NCBI RefSeq assembly: GCF_007655135.1
Contig: NW_022204288.1
Location: 1-64,000, forward strand
Length of the DNA: 64,000 nt
Direction: 5' to 3'
Source: Punica granatum
Taxonomy: Eukaryota > Streptophyta > Magnoliopsida > Myrtales > Lythraceae
Shown: piece by piece, positions 12,773-25,496 of the stretch
How positions within the stretch are numbered: the first letter of the stretch is position 1
Layout of the letters: each line of letters starts with the position of its first letter
Position numbers and translations under genes: made by a program
Notes under the pieces: generated by a model
Databases searched by the model: none
Seen by the model: the letters and a program-made list of their open reading frames with translations, nothing else
What the model was told of the DNA's origin: nothing

Positions 12773-13200
12773 ATGCGGCGACTGTGAGGCCATTGTAAGC
12801 TCCCGTTCCTTACACAACGGCCCTGACACAATTGAAGAGCTCTTGGACAGGCATGTGGTGAAGAAGGAGAAGTCTCTTGACGATGAAGAGGAGGAGCTGC
12901 AAGCTTGGCAACAGCTGACAAGCACCCGAAGAGAGGCACTGAGTCTCTACAGAGACATCCTTCGGGCCACTTGGTTCTTCATGTGGCCTGATTTCCGTGG
13001 GATGCTGTGGAGGGATGTCTTGACTCTTGAGAGAGAATGCTCGGAGAGAGTTCGAGGACGCCCGATTCGAGAAGGACCCAGAGATCATGATTAGATTACT
13101 CATTGGAGGGAGAGATGCAGCGGAATTGGCGTAAGAGAAACTCGCTGAGAAACAGCGAGAGCAGATTGACGAGGAACGTGGAGGCAGTGGAAGCCGATGA
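12773..13200 (+). pseudogene. Broken LYR-motif protein gene (EMB1793-like)
   Basis: A reading frame open from about 12783 encodes a hydrophilic segment followed by REALSLYRDILRAT and FFMWPD, recognisable as a mitochondrial LYR-motif (Complex1_LYR-like) protein. It resembles the plant EMB1793 type, which acts in Fe-S or respiratory-complex assembly. Three lesions break it. The only plausible ATG (12773, MRRL) is out of frame with the body. A 7-base tandem duplication (TCTTGAC TCTTGAG, about 13017-13030) shifts the frame just before RENARREF. An in-frame TAA at 13132-13134 interrupts GRDAAELA-EKLAEKQ. The rest runs to a TGA at 13198-13200. No introns are seen within the body. It could be a decayed former gene, given the leader-like DNA upstream, or a retrocopy. 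Confidence 0.7.
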
Positions 13201-14798
13201 TAGTCGATAGATGATAATGGAAGACGGATCTGCATATATGTGTATACTCCTTACAATAAACTAGATCCTACTAGATCATTTTTGTCTATCAGGTTTGATC
13301 TTCCTATTGAAATTGCGATTGTTGGAATGAATTCGTATCTTTTCCTATGCTTCTTCTACCGAGTGCAGAATCTGCGGATAATTACTGGCACACTTTCAAT
13401 CGAGTATGCCATGCTCAGACGGTCATATATTGATTTATGGTACTCTAGTCTAAACCATTTTTAGCTTCGGGCATGTAAATCTGAATTATGTCTCGGGGAG
13501 TTGCACAGCGCCTCCTATTTATTAGATTAGGTTCTCCGTCATGTTGGACTTGCATCGAGACAGTCCCGACACTAAGCATTAGTAAGTGCTCGAATCCAAG
13601 TTCACGGGGTGATTCCGCCAGGGCCAGTAATGCTAACATAGGTGCGAGCTCCTTAGTTCTCCCGTTAAATCCCCGAAATAAAACGGAGATGGTTCCTTAA
13701 AGAAATCAGATAATCTTCCTTCCTGTCACAGGCAGATGGAGGGGAAAACGGCCCATCACGAACCATCAATGAATACAATGCTCAAGCAGCAGCACTCATC
13801 AATGTCGGCCCAGAATCTCAGAACATCGGTCGGGACGTATTGATAATAATAAATCTCATAGTGTAGTGAAAAAGATATATGCGTATATTCTCTCTCTTCG
13901 TCCCATGATGATGACGAGCAAGAAAGGTCTCTCTTTTCCTCCAAAGCTCCAATTTTTAAGGAGATAAATCCCCGACCCAGCTCACCTCGTCCTTCGTACT
14001 TCTTCTTCATTATATTCTTCTCACCGCAATCTTCCTCCCCGCCGAACTCCCTTGGTTTCCTTGAAACACCGAGGAGCACTTTGAGCAGAGGCCGCCCAAT
14101 TTCTTCACCTGTCAATTTAAGCTCCTGTCTCTGTTGCTGTGTCATTGTGAGTGATTAGTACCATAACGTCTCCCCTTTCTACTCGTCATCTGTCAGGTAC
14201 AGGCTGTTGTTGGGGTGTTTGCGTATCGGAAAAAGTTCGTTTCTTTCTGAAGGGCTTTGATATTTGCGGGTTGATAACTGATAAGTGTAGTGAAGCGTGA
14301 TGCTGTGGCTCTGTGTACTACTCTGCTAGCTTTCTGTTTTCTGTTTGGCTGATGAGAAAACTACCTGTTGTTGCGGTTTTGCTGATGGCTGATGGCCAGT
14401 GCTTTTAGTAATTATTGGTTGCAATGTGCTTTGAAGTTAAAAAGACTCGGTTGTTGTTGGAAAATCTCTATTGGGTTTCGTCTTTTACTGTCTTTAACGA
14501 GGCAAAGTGACTTTGGCTGTTCACTCTGTGACATTGTATTTCATTTCTTCTATGCCTCAGTGAGTAATGGTGAACTCATGCTCCTGATTTCCAGTTACTA
14601 TTAGCGGGCTGAAGGTGGGCAAAATCTTCCCTTTTGGGCTCAACCCCGCCAGCCCTTTCTGATCATGCCTGGACACACTCAAATTGTTGTTCAATGTGCT
14701 GTAGATTGGATTCTTTTCACAGTTGAATTGCAGTATTGTACTGCCTGTTGTAGCTCAATGACTTGTTTATTTTAATTTTGATAGACTTGGTCATCACG
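13201..14798. other. Spacer and 5' leader of PYRB, probable leader intron
   Basis: 13201-13850 shows no gene. C/T-rich DNA from about 13880 to 14200 looks like transcribed leader, ending at a possible donor CTGTCAG|GTACAG near 14197. A possible acceptor TTTTGATAG lies at about 14776-14784, 15 bases before the PYRB ATG. The intron in between is T-rich, as plant leader introns usually are. Exact ends are inferred. A 129-codon minus-strand frame over the leader is not supported as a gene. Confidence 0.4.
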
Positions 14799-16865
<2,067 letters not shown>

Positions 16866-17464
16866 ATGTTGCAACTTCATTTTTTTTTTCCATGTTTGCC
16901 TTTACCTCGATAATGACAAGGACATCAGCAATGTGTGCTCTCATTGCAATGAGTCTTTTGAGTTCGGAACCTTTCAGTTGAGGTTACTGTTATGCAGTTC
17001 TCGTTCGATTGTGGCAACCTCTTACACGATTGATGTTATCTTAACAAGTCGCAGGATCGTCTATACATGTTATATACCGTGTTAAGATTTTGTCCAGTCA
17101 CCATCTCATCTCGGAAAAGACAATCATAATTGGTTCTTCCCCAGGGTCACTTGGTGAGAGTTCACGTTAAGAACATTTTCAAACATGCAATGAGAGAGAG
17201 AGTGGATTTCAATTCTTGATCCCACCCAGAATATCAGGAACATTAACTGCCAAGGTAACTCGATGAGGTTGAGGTTGTTATGCACAGCTGCATGGTCTGA
17301 GTGACATGGCAGCTCCCAGGTCCGCCACGTGTTAAGCGGAGTCTTGGAAATGACACGTCTCCTCGATCCAACCCTTCAAATTCTCTCAGGTGAAGAACTT
17401 CACCTCACCATTTCTGTGGATTGAGATGAGAGAGCTTTTGCTTCTGGTAACAAACAAGAGCGGG
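16866..17464. other. PYRB 3' UTR and short spacer
   Basis: T-rich DNA directly after the PYRB stop (to about 17100) is probable 3' UTR. The rest is spacer with a short CACGTG-containing stretch near 17326, which may serve the small gene that follows. Confidence 0.4.
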
Positions 17465-17941
17465 ATGGGCTTTAATGGCCGTGGCCTCTCTTCTTTGATA
17501 ATTCCGAGGTTGATCTTCATGCCTTCAACTCCAAGGCCACCTCTGTGCAATCACGTTATGGTAACTATAATTATTAATTATGTCTGTCGATTGTTGGTCT
17601 TTTTTTTTTTTCTATAATTCATCGATAATTTCAAGTATAGTTTGATTGTTGTTACGTGGTAGCAGAGATACAGCCACCGTGATCATAACGACGAGCGAGC
17701 CCCCTCCACGGCGCAGGAGTTCAAGAGGGTAGCGGAGGAGAGGCTGAGTGAGACCGAGCGAGGGATTGCCAGCCAGACGGTTGATAAGACCTATGACGGG
17801 ACCGAAGAAGCCGTCATGGGGAATTCCGACAGCGAGTCTGTCAAGAAGAAGTACAAGGAACATGAAGAGAATGCTGATTACCCCAAGACCGGAGATGACG
17901 AACCGGGGGAAAGACGGGCAAATACCGTAAGAGGTTCTTAG
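17465..17941 (+). CDS. Small hydrophilic LEA-like protein, two exons
   Basis: Exon 1 at 17465-17560 and exon 2 at 17666-17941 join in phase 0 across a GT-AG intron; about 123 aa. Exon 2 encodes a highly charged, helix-prone sequence lacking Trp and Cys, with EFKRVAEERLSETERGIASQ, DKTYDGTEEAVMG and KKKYKEHEENADYPKTGDDE. This resembles small plant LEA-like, stress-associated proteins, many of them mitochondrial. The N-terminus has several Arg and few acids, so organelle targeting is possible. Exon 1 is uncertain: an upstream in-frame ATG exists at 17426, and other frames of exon 1 also give plausible N-termini, so a frameshift there cannot be excluded. A minus-strand frame over exon 2 is a shadow. 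Function is inferred from composition only. Confidence 0.5.
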
Positions 17942-19033
17942 TTTTGCATACCGATCTTCGGTCGACATAGCGCTATCATACAGTATCTACAGTGGTTGTT
18001 TGAGGAATTGTATAATGGGCAGTGATAGACCGTTGCTTGCTATTTAACTATGAGGTTGTAAAATGTTATGAGAGTTTGAGATATCAAGTGAGAGGTCTTA
18101 CGTCTGTTTTTGGCCGATGAAACCGATGGTCGATCCGATTGTCCATTCCGCGTCAAAGTCTTGTTAATCTAGATAGGAGTACGTCTGGCGTCCGCTGTTT
18201 TTGAAATGTCGACGTACTGCTTTACTGGAAGATAATATGCTGATGGAATGCAACCGATCGATACATTGATAATGCTTTCGTATAACAAAGGACGTCGATA
18301 CATTGATTTTTTTTCTTTGGTTTGTGCATTAAAAAATCTGCCGACTTATGGGTTTGGTAAGTCTTCTTCCAATCAAATATAATATAATCTAATAATTACA
18401 AGCAGGAAATGGCCACAAACATGTGATGCCACAATCCCTAGACGAAGCCGACCTTCTTCCTTTACTTGCACCAAATACATTCTCTCTTTCACATCTAATA
18501 TACAAATATATTTCTTCCTTATGGCTATAACTCTTGAATATTTCATGAGGAGCTTCTATGGACACTTGAAGTGGTCGACGTGGTTTCAAGAATTGTCGGT
18601 AAATGACTGTTCCAATGAAGTGCAATTGTTAGTGAGCGATGACGACACAGTTTGATCAATTCTTTTATGATCAATGTTGGAGTCAGTACTATTTTCATTT
18701 TGCCACGATGCATAGAGATTTGTGTACATGTTGATACGACACTCGTAAATCGTCTATTTTGGTAAGAATTCTTTGATAAGAAAGCATTAGCAACGAATGA
18801 AATAGTGCTGCATTACAAGGTTCAGTATCAAATTATATAATCTATGTTCATATATTATGTAATGGACTAATTCTTTGTCTACACAAGATATAAGATATAA
18901 GATATATACGTGCGTATTGCAAGTTAACGGAAGATAGAGACTTCGTGTACAAGGAAAGGATGGCGAAAGTAATCATAACTCATAATGGCATTTCTTCGTA
19001 TATACTCCATGGAGTTCAGTGTCTGTCGAAGTA
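17942..19033. other. Spacer
   Basis: No gene, RNA or repeat that I can support. Moderately AT-rich, with no long frames. Confidence 0.45.
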
Positions 19034-19038
19034 CATCT

Positions 19039-19574
19039 TGTTGGGGATTTGGGTGGAAACGATCGATCCGGAGGCGATGTGGGGTTAACACGATAGGGTT
19101 CGAGGCGCGAATGACGCTTTCCAAAGAGAACTATTTATCTCCACACAAAGATGCTAGAGAGTTAAGGCAAAAGTCATCCCGGGATACAACGAAACCTAAT
19201 GAATTCCTTCAACTAGCAAAATCGAGGAATTCCTTAACATTCACTATGATTTCTGAAATTTTCTTAATTATATATTTGAGCACTATAACGTCTCTATTTA
19301 TATGCACTCAATGTACACTATCGAAGAGTCAGAACCCTTCGTATTGGACGTAACTCTTAGATGGAACATCACCCATGGATAAACAATTAATGATCTTACA
19401 TGAACACTTAGTTAATGTAGACACTTCCATATGCATTACTTGTCTTGCACTCAAATGTATTCATTGAATAAATGAACCTTCACTTCGTAACCCTAATTCG
19501 TCCAAGTACTCATGAATCACACTAAGTGACCCATTAATAAAATCCAATGAATTTGCAATTTATAATTTCCAACA
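19039..19574 (-). mobile_element. Solo LTR (536 bp) with perfect TSD CATCT
   Basis: On the plus strand the segment begins TGTTGGGGATTTGGG and ends AATTTCCAACA; it carries TG...CA termini with inverted ends TGTTGG/CCAACA. It is flanked by CATCT at 19034-19038 and again at 19575-19579. On the minus strand a TATAAATAG promoter-like box lies near 19290-19300, consistent with an LTR promoter read leftward. No internal retrotransposon domain and no second LTR are present, so it is the product of LTR-LTR recombination. The family (Copia or Gypsy) cannot be told from the LTR alone. Confidence 0.8.
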
Positions 19575-19579
19575 CATCT

Positions 19580-22500
19580 ATATGTTCGTGCTCAACCAGA
19601 TCGGTAGAATACGACCGTCTATGATTAATTAGATCTTTGTTTTTTTTGGGGTAAGAAATTAGATCTTGTATTTTAATCGACAAAAGGTTGCACGCTTTCT
19701 TGCCTTAGAAATCAAACACAGAAGTCAATCTGAAGTTGAACGAATCTTCGTGGTTAAGTTGTGAATTCATTTCTGCTCCATTTTCCTAACTAAACATCAC
19801 CCACTTCCTTTGTCAATTTTGCTTGGGCCACTTCGTCTTCGCCTCACTTCAATTTTTTCTTAAGTATAATGTATTTATTTATTTATTTATTATTTTCGTT
19901 GTTATCCTTTTGCCTTATGTGTGCATGCAACGTGTCAAAATAGGTCAACTTATTGTACCAATAAGATAATTTCCCAATAATTAATTTATCAATAAATTCA
20001 ATTCGTCAAATAATAATGAGAATAAATTGATTACTACTGGCCAAAGAAGCAGTTTGATCTCGGACAGTATCCTATGTACTCTTCTTTCATCCGGCCTTTC
20101 ATCCCATTGCCATCAATTCCCGGTTAATAATTGCGATGATGGGATGGCCGACCTCATCGATTAACCGTACATTCCCGATTATTCGTCATAGAGCTCATGC
20201 GTTCGTGACGAGACTTATAGACGGTGTTCAGAACCAGAGTCTAGCTAGTTGTAATACGAGAACATTTAGAAGGTTGGTATATATTCATAATTTGTACTGT
20301 TCTATAATCGCATCGAGCGTAAATAACAACACGGCGATTCAATATCAATACGAGAATCCTCGAAGAGCGCTAGATTGTAACAGTCTCGAATTAAGAAAAC
20401 TCGATGTCCTTGTCCTGGAATGTGAAAATGCAGAAATGAAGGATGACTTTCAGCAACATAAACACCAAAAGAAGGTACAATGGGCCGAAAACCCGACGGC
20501 GGCTAGCTTGACATTAATTCTTGTCATAAAAAAATTATATATATTCTTTTTCTTTGAAAATAATTTTTTGATATTTCTCCATCTCCAAGAGAAAAAATTG
20601 TTCAACTGGCCCCTTATCTCATCAGGGGATCCAAAGTCTCAGCTTGCATCTCTTTCTTTGGTTTCATATATGTTGGGCCATTTCATACTGCAGATTCTCT
20701 CATACAAGAAATTTCGGATACATTTTTGGCTCGAGAACATACGATCTTGCATTCAGTCAACTAGACAAACGCATTTGCGCTCCACATGGGCAAAAAGAAA
20801 AAAAGAGAGATAAATGATTAGGGGGAAAAAAAAGAAAATAAGAAGGGGAGGTTGAAAAAAATAGGAAAGAGAATGGGAGATAGAGGTGAAAGTGGGTAAG
20901 TAGATGTGGAAGTTATTTGATAAAATTATTAAAAAAAGAAGATTTTGGAAAATAAATTGCATTATGGAAGTTACTTGATAAATTGTCCAAAATATAATGA
21001 TTGTAATTAATTAGAGAGAATGTATTATGAGTATTTTAGGGAATAAAAAAATTACAAAAAAAGATTTTGGCTTTATATAATAGTATAAAATAGTATAGAT
21101 GAATATGAGCTAGAAACTCTTGTATATTACATGGACATGACCATTTTTCATATGTATCAATAATTTTCTTACGTGATACCCTTTTCAGGGCGTAAAAAGA
21201 ACAGGAAAATAATCGCATGAATTAACGAGGATTAACCAGTCAAACCTTTTATTACAGGAGCTTTTTGCATTAAAACTCGGTTTAGTGGGTCGAATTTAAT
21301 GGAATTTCATCATAGTAATAACTTGAATATTAAAGTGAAAAAAAAAAAAGTTAACACCAGTGCCACCAAAGGAGCAACGTGACAATAGTATTGTTGACCA
21401 AAACCAAAACATAAATGAGAAGATAACTGCTTCATTGACTCCTCTCTCATAGTCGTGTAAGTTTTTCGTCTACATATTCCTTCTAGGCATGATATAAACG
21501 TGATGCCTGTTAATCAATACGATACAAGCGTTACACATGAAATATGTAGCAAAGATTACGTATAGCACCAAGTACCATCCTTCGAATCTCGGCTGTCAAA
21601 TAGACGCTCGATCCGACCGACTTACCGGGTTTGTAAGTTGCAAGAGCGAGCAAGAGTGAACGGTTTACATAGTTAATGATACCATTAGGGGGCCATCCAT
21701 CCGTCGCCATAGAAATCAGTCAAATGGAGCGCTGATTGCTGTCTGTATGGGGGGAGGGAAGGACAAATATGTAACGGCTAGCTAGCCTGTAATTGGGCCC
21801 ATAATATCAGGACTGGACTGGAAAAGCAAAGCAAACTTCCTGTCAATTAATGAAATCAATTATTTGTTCTTAAGCTCCCCCAAAAACCCAACAACGTTCA
21901 TATTCTTCTTTTTGCAAATTCACCATAGTCACTGTTGAATTTCCAAAGAAAAAGAAAAACGAAGACAAAACGAGTACCAAAAATCATTCCCATTTCGATT
22001 ACATTCAACCGCGAAATTATCGCATTAGCTTCTAACGATGGGAATGGGTAACGGCAAGGCGGCGTGATCCATGATAATAACTTGGCTGACCAACCAATTC
22101 CGTCTTTTACCTCATTGGCTAGTTCGAAATTTAGGCCGCGAACATGTCACATGAAAACTTGATTATGGGGAGGCAGGTGGAGAAAAGTTCGATCTTAAAC
22201 CAACAAATCCCCAAAGCAAAATAAATAAATAAATAAATACATAGTTAAATAAATAAAAGCTACAGTTAATTTCAATTTACTCACCGAACTTTCTCCTCAT
22301 CTCGATCCACTCCCTGTTGTTTTCGGGTTCTAATTACCTGTCCAATTCGGTCATCGGCCTGCCTGAATGCAACCAAAATTGCCGACTTTGAGTAGGTCTA
22401 AAATGCCAATGAGTTTCAACCTTAATTAGTTGGTAAAAAGAATTTTTAGGTAAACATCCCAAGAGCCAATTGAGCCACCTCATGTGCCCATTCGTTATTT

Positions 22501-23032
22501 TAGACACGGATACATAACCGAAAATCGAAATTATCAGACATTCTCGATAAATATCTATATATCATATCACACTAAACAGTGGATATGAAATCCATTTACC
22601 ATTTAGAAAATTATACGTATCGTGTAACTCTTAGGTGTTATGCTTTCCGATACGTATGAGGGAACGATTACTAGCGGTGGGAAGCATATGAAAGAAAAGA
22701 TAATCGGAAAGGACCCGAAACCGACCCGAGGAGGCATGTCCAAGAAGCAAATAGTAAGGTAATCTAACACGACCTGTTTGTTAGTGCAACTGAAACGGTC
22801 AAGAAGGTGGGTTCCGTTGGTTGCGGGAAGGAAGAGGAAGTGGATGAATGGCACTTTTAGCTGAAGCAACACAACTACATAAGAAGAAGAAAGCTGCACA
22901 AAAATGGCAGCTTCTGTTGTAATCTCTCTCTTCCCCGCCTCCCCACGTCCGGCCCCACCGTAACCACGGCCCATTATTGCACTTTCGGTTTCTCATTAAA
23001 CCCCCCACTTTCTTCCTCCACTCCCTGCCGCC
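19580..23032. other. Long spacer and GH17 gene promoter
   Basis: No supported gene. A 225-codon frame at 20136-20813 has no recognisable domain, an irregular composition and no promoter or splice context, and is not called. Simple repeats include (ATTT)n near 19870 and (AAAT)n near 22222-22250. The last 200 bases (22830-23030) become C-rich and lead into the TATA box of the GH17 gene. Confidence 0.45.
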
Positions 23033-23039
23033 TATAAAT
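23033..23039 (+). promoter_or_regulatory. TATA box of the GH17 gene
   Basis: TATAAAT lies 96 bases before the ATG, followed by a C/T-rich start region (23060-23110). This gives a leader of about 65-70 bases. Confidence 0.6.
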
Positions 23040-23134
23040 TCACTGGACTTCGCCCCCAGGAAGAAGAAAAACAGCCCCTTCTTCCTCTGTCTCTGTCGAG
23101 CTCTGTTTCGGAGTTCGAAAACAGAGCATCGCAA

Positions 23135-25496
23135 ATGGGGCTTCTCAGATCATCCTGCTTCCTCTTGCTCCTGTCAATCCTTTCCGTTGCAGGTGAGCTG
23201 CTTCCGTTCCATCCACCATTTACGTTTATTTTCTTCAATGTGGAGTTATTGAGAGACGTTTCTAGCTTGAACTTCGATGAGATTAGGTGGACAACCGAAT
23301 TTTACCAACGCCCAACTGCTTCCCCTGAGGTCGTCCGCCTTGAAAGCTTATCCTTTCACCTCGACCTGCTCCGGGAGCTCAGAAAGGAACAGCCTTTTCG
23401 AAGTTCAACCTTTGTTTTTCGATGATTTTCCGGGGCAAAAGTTGTTCAGTCACTGGAGTTTGATTGATGCTCTGTTTTGTTTATGTACAGTGTTATGATT
23501 TATCAATGCATTCTGTGGGATGAAGTCTTAGTTACTTGTTGCTGTTTAACAGAGTCGGGGTCGATAGGAGTGAACTATGGCCGGATAGCGGACAACCTCC
23601 CGCAGCCGCAGAAGGTGGTCGAGCTCCTCGAGCAGAACGGCATCACGCGGGTCAAGCTCTACGACACCGATGCCACAGTCCTCTCCGCCCTGGCCAACTC
23701 CAACATCTCCGTCACCGTTGCCCTCCCAAACGAGCTCCTCTCCTCGGCTGCGGCAGACCAGTCCTTCACCGACAAGTGGATACAGGCCAACATCTTAAAG
23801 TACTCCCCCGCCACAAAGATTGAGGCCATCGCGGTTGGGAATGAGGTGTTCGTCGACCCGAACAACACGACGGGCTTCCTTGTCCCCGCTATGAAGAATG
23901 TCTATGCCTCCCTGGTCAAGTACAAGCTTGACTCGGGCATCTCGGTCTCTTCCCCAATCGCCCTGTCCGCGCTACAGAGCTCGTATCCGACCTCCTCAGG
24001 GGCGTTCAAGTCCAACCTGACAGGCCCGGTCATCGGGCCAATGCTCGAGTTCCTGCGCAAAACCAAGTCTTACCTGATGGTGAACGCCTATCCGTTCTTT
24101 GCCTACATCGACAATGCCGATAAGATCTCGATAGACTATGCCCTGTTCAGGAACAACCCGGGCGTGGTGGATTCCGGCAATGGGCTGAAGTACAGCAGCC
24201 TGTTTGATGCCCAGGTTGATGCTGTCTATGCCGCCATGTCCGCGCTCAAGTACGATGATGTCAGGATTGTTGTGACGGAAACCGGGTGGCCGTCTAAAGG
24301 GGACCAAAACGAGGTCGGGGCAGGGCCCGAGAATGCAGCTGCATACAACGGGAACCTAGTGCGCCGGGTCCTGACCTCCCGCGGTACACCGCTGAGGCCA
24401 ATTTCGACCTTGACGTCTTCCTGTTCGCACTCTTCAACGAGAACCAGAAACCGGGACCGACCTCGGAGCGGAACTACGGGCTGTTCTACCCCAGTGAGCA
24501 GAAAGTGTACGAGGTTCCGCTGACGCTGAAGGACCTGGCCAGTGCGCCGGCGTCCAATCAGAGCAAGAGCCAGGTGACACCGCCTCCGGCTCCCACTGAA
24601 GGGGAGGTGTCGACCTCTGCTGCTGGGCAGACATGGTGCGTGGCCAGCGAAAAGGTTGGGAAAGAGAAGCTGCAGGCGTCACTCGACTACGCCTGCGGGG
24701 AGGGAGGCGCCGACTGCAAGCCAATCCAGGAGGGCGCCACTTGCTACAATCCTGACTCACTCGAGGCCCATGCCTCGTACGCCTTCAACAGCTACTACCA
24801 GAAGCAGGCGCGTAAAGCCGGGTCGTGCTATTTCGGTGGTGCGGCTTACGTGGTCACACAGCCTCCTAGTACGTACTCTCGTATCACTTCCCTCTTTAAG
24901 TTCATCGATCTGAATAAGTATACTCATCGTTCGTATCAGTGTCGATTTTCTTAAACCATCTAGACTGAGCCTGTCAACTTGGTGTGCAAATCAAACCACT
25001 GAACATGAATACCCGGAAATGGATTTGTCGCAATTGCATTTGCATGGATTTAGGTCACCCTAGGCCTTGCCATATTTCCTAATAGTAGTTGCATTTCTTC
25101 ACACAAAAGCAACATTATATTTGGAAAAAAATTCAAAAAAATGTCGGCTTTTAAAAATCATTGGTTGGTATGAACTTGCGCAAAGGCTTATGCATGTGTT
25201 AGGAATGCAATCTTTATCACCCTCGAGGGATTAATCGATCAATTTCGCCATTAGATGCGTAATCTAAGCAAATTTAAAGTATTTGAACATGTCAAGAGGT
25301 AGGTATCTTGTTGATCGGGCAATGCCATGAGTCCCGATCGATATCGTCATATCATTAATCGAAACAACGATTTCTTATAGCTTTCCTAAGCTTTGCAAAA
25401 TTTCTTGCTTCATGTTGACTTGTTGGCTCATATTTTGTTTATCTGTTGATAATTTCTGCAGAATATGGGACCTGCGTATTCCCAACGGGCTACTGA
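23135..25496 (+). CDS. Glucan endo-1,3-beta-glucosidase (GH17 + X8), broken by a frameshift
   Basis: Secreted cell-wall enzyme family that cleaves beta-1,3-glucan (callose). Exon 1 at 23135-23192 encodes a signal peptide (MGLLRSSCFLLLLSILSVA). Exon 2 at 23553-24868 carries the GH17 domain, beginning GSIGVNYGRIADNLP. The acid/base Glu is about residue 117 (AVGNEVF) and the nucleophile Glu about 262 (VTETGWPS). Exon 3 at 25462-25496 ends YGTCVFPTGY. The C-terminal X8 (CBM43) domain with six Cys lies in late exon 2 and exon 3; there is no GPI-signal tail. At about 24393-24400 the frame is lost. After GTPLRP the expected Asp/Leu-rich continuation and the FNENQKPGP motif appear in another frame, and the original frame stops at 24521-24523 (342 aa, no X8). 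A collapsed 7-base repeat TGAGGCC would explain it. Either a recent pseudogene or a sequence error. Confidence 0.85.

Noticed and set aside
13756..14145. 129-codon minus-strand frame
   Set aside because: Lies over the C/T-rich PYRB leader, whose complement is purine-rich and therefore open; no recognisable protein.
17612..17968. 118-codon minus-strand frame with Leu-rich segments
   Set aside because: Antisense shadow of exon 2 of the LEA-like gene.
20136..20813. 225-codon plus-strand frame, the longest outside recognised genes
   Set aside because: No domain, no promoter or splice context, composition shifts halfway into an AT-rich Phe/Lys stretch, and no sign of selection; most likely chance.
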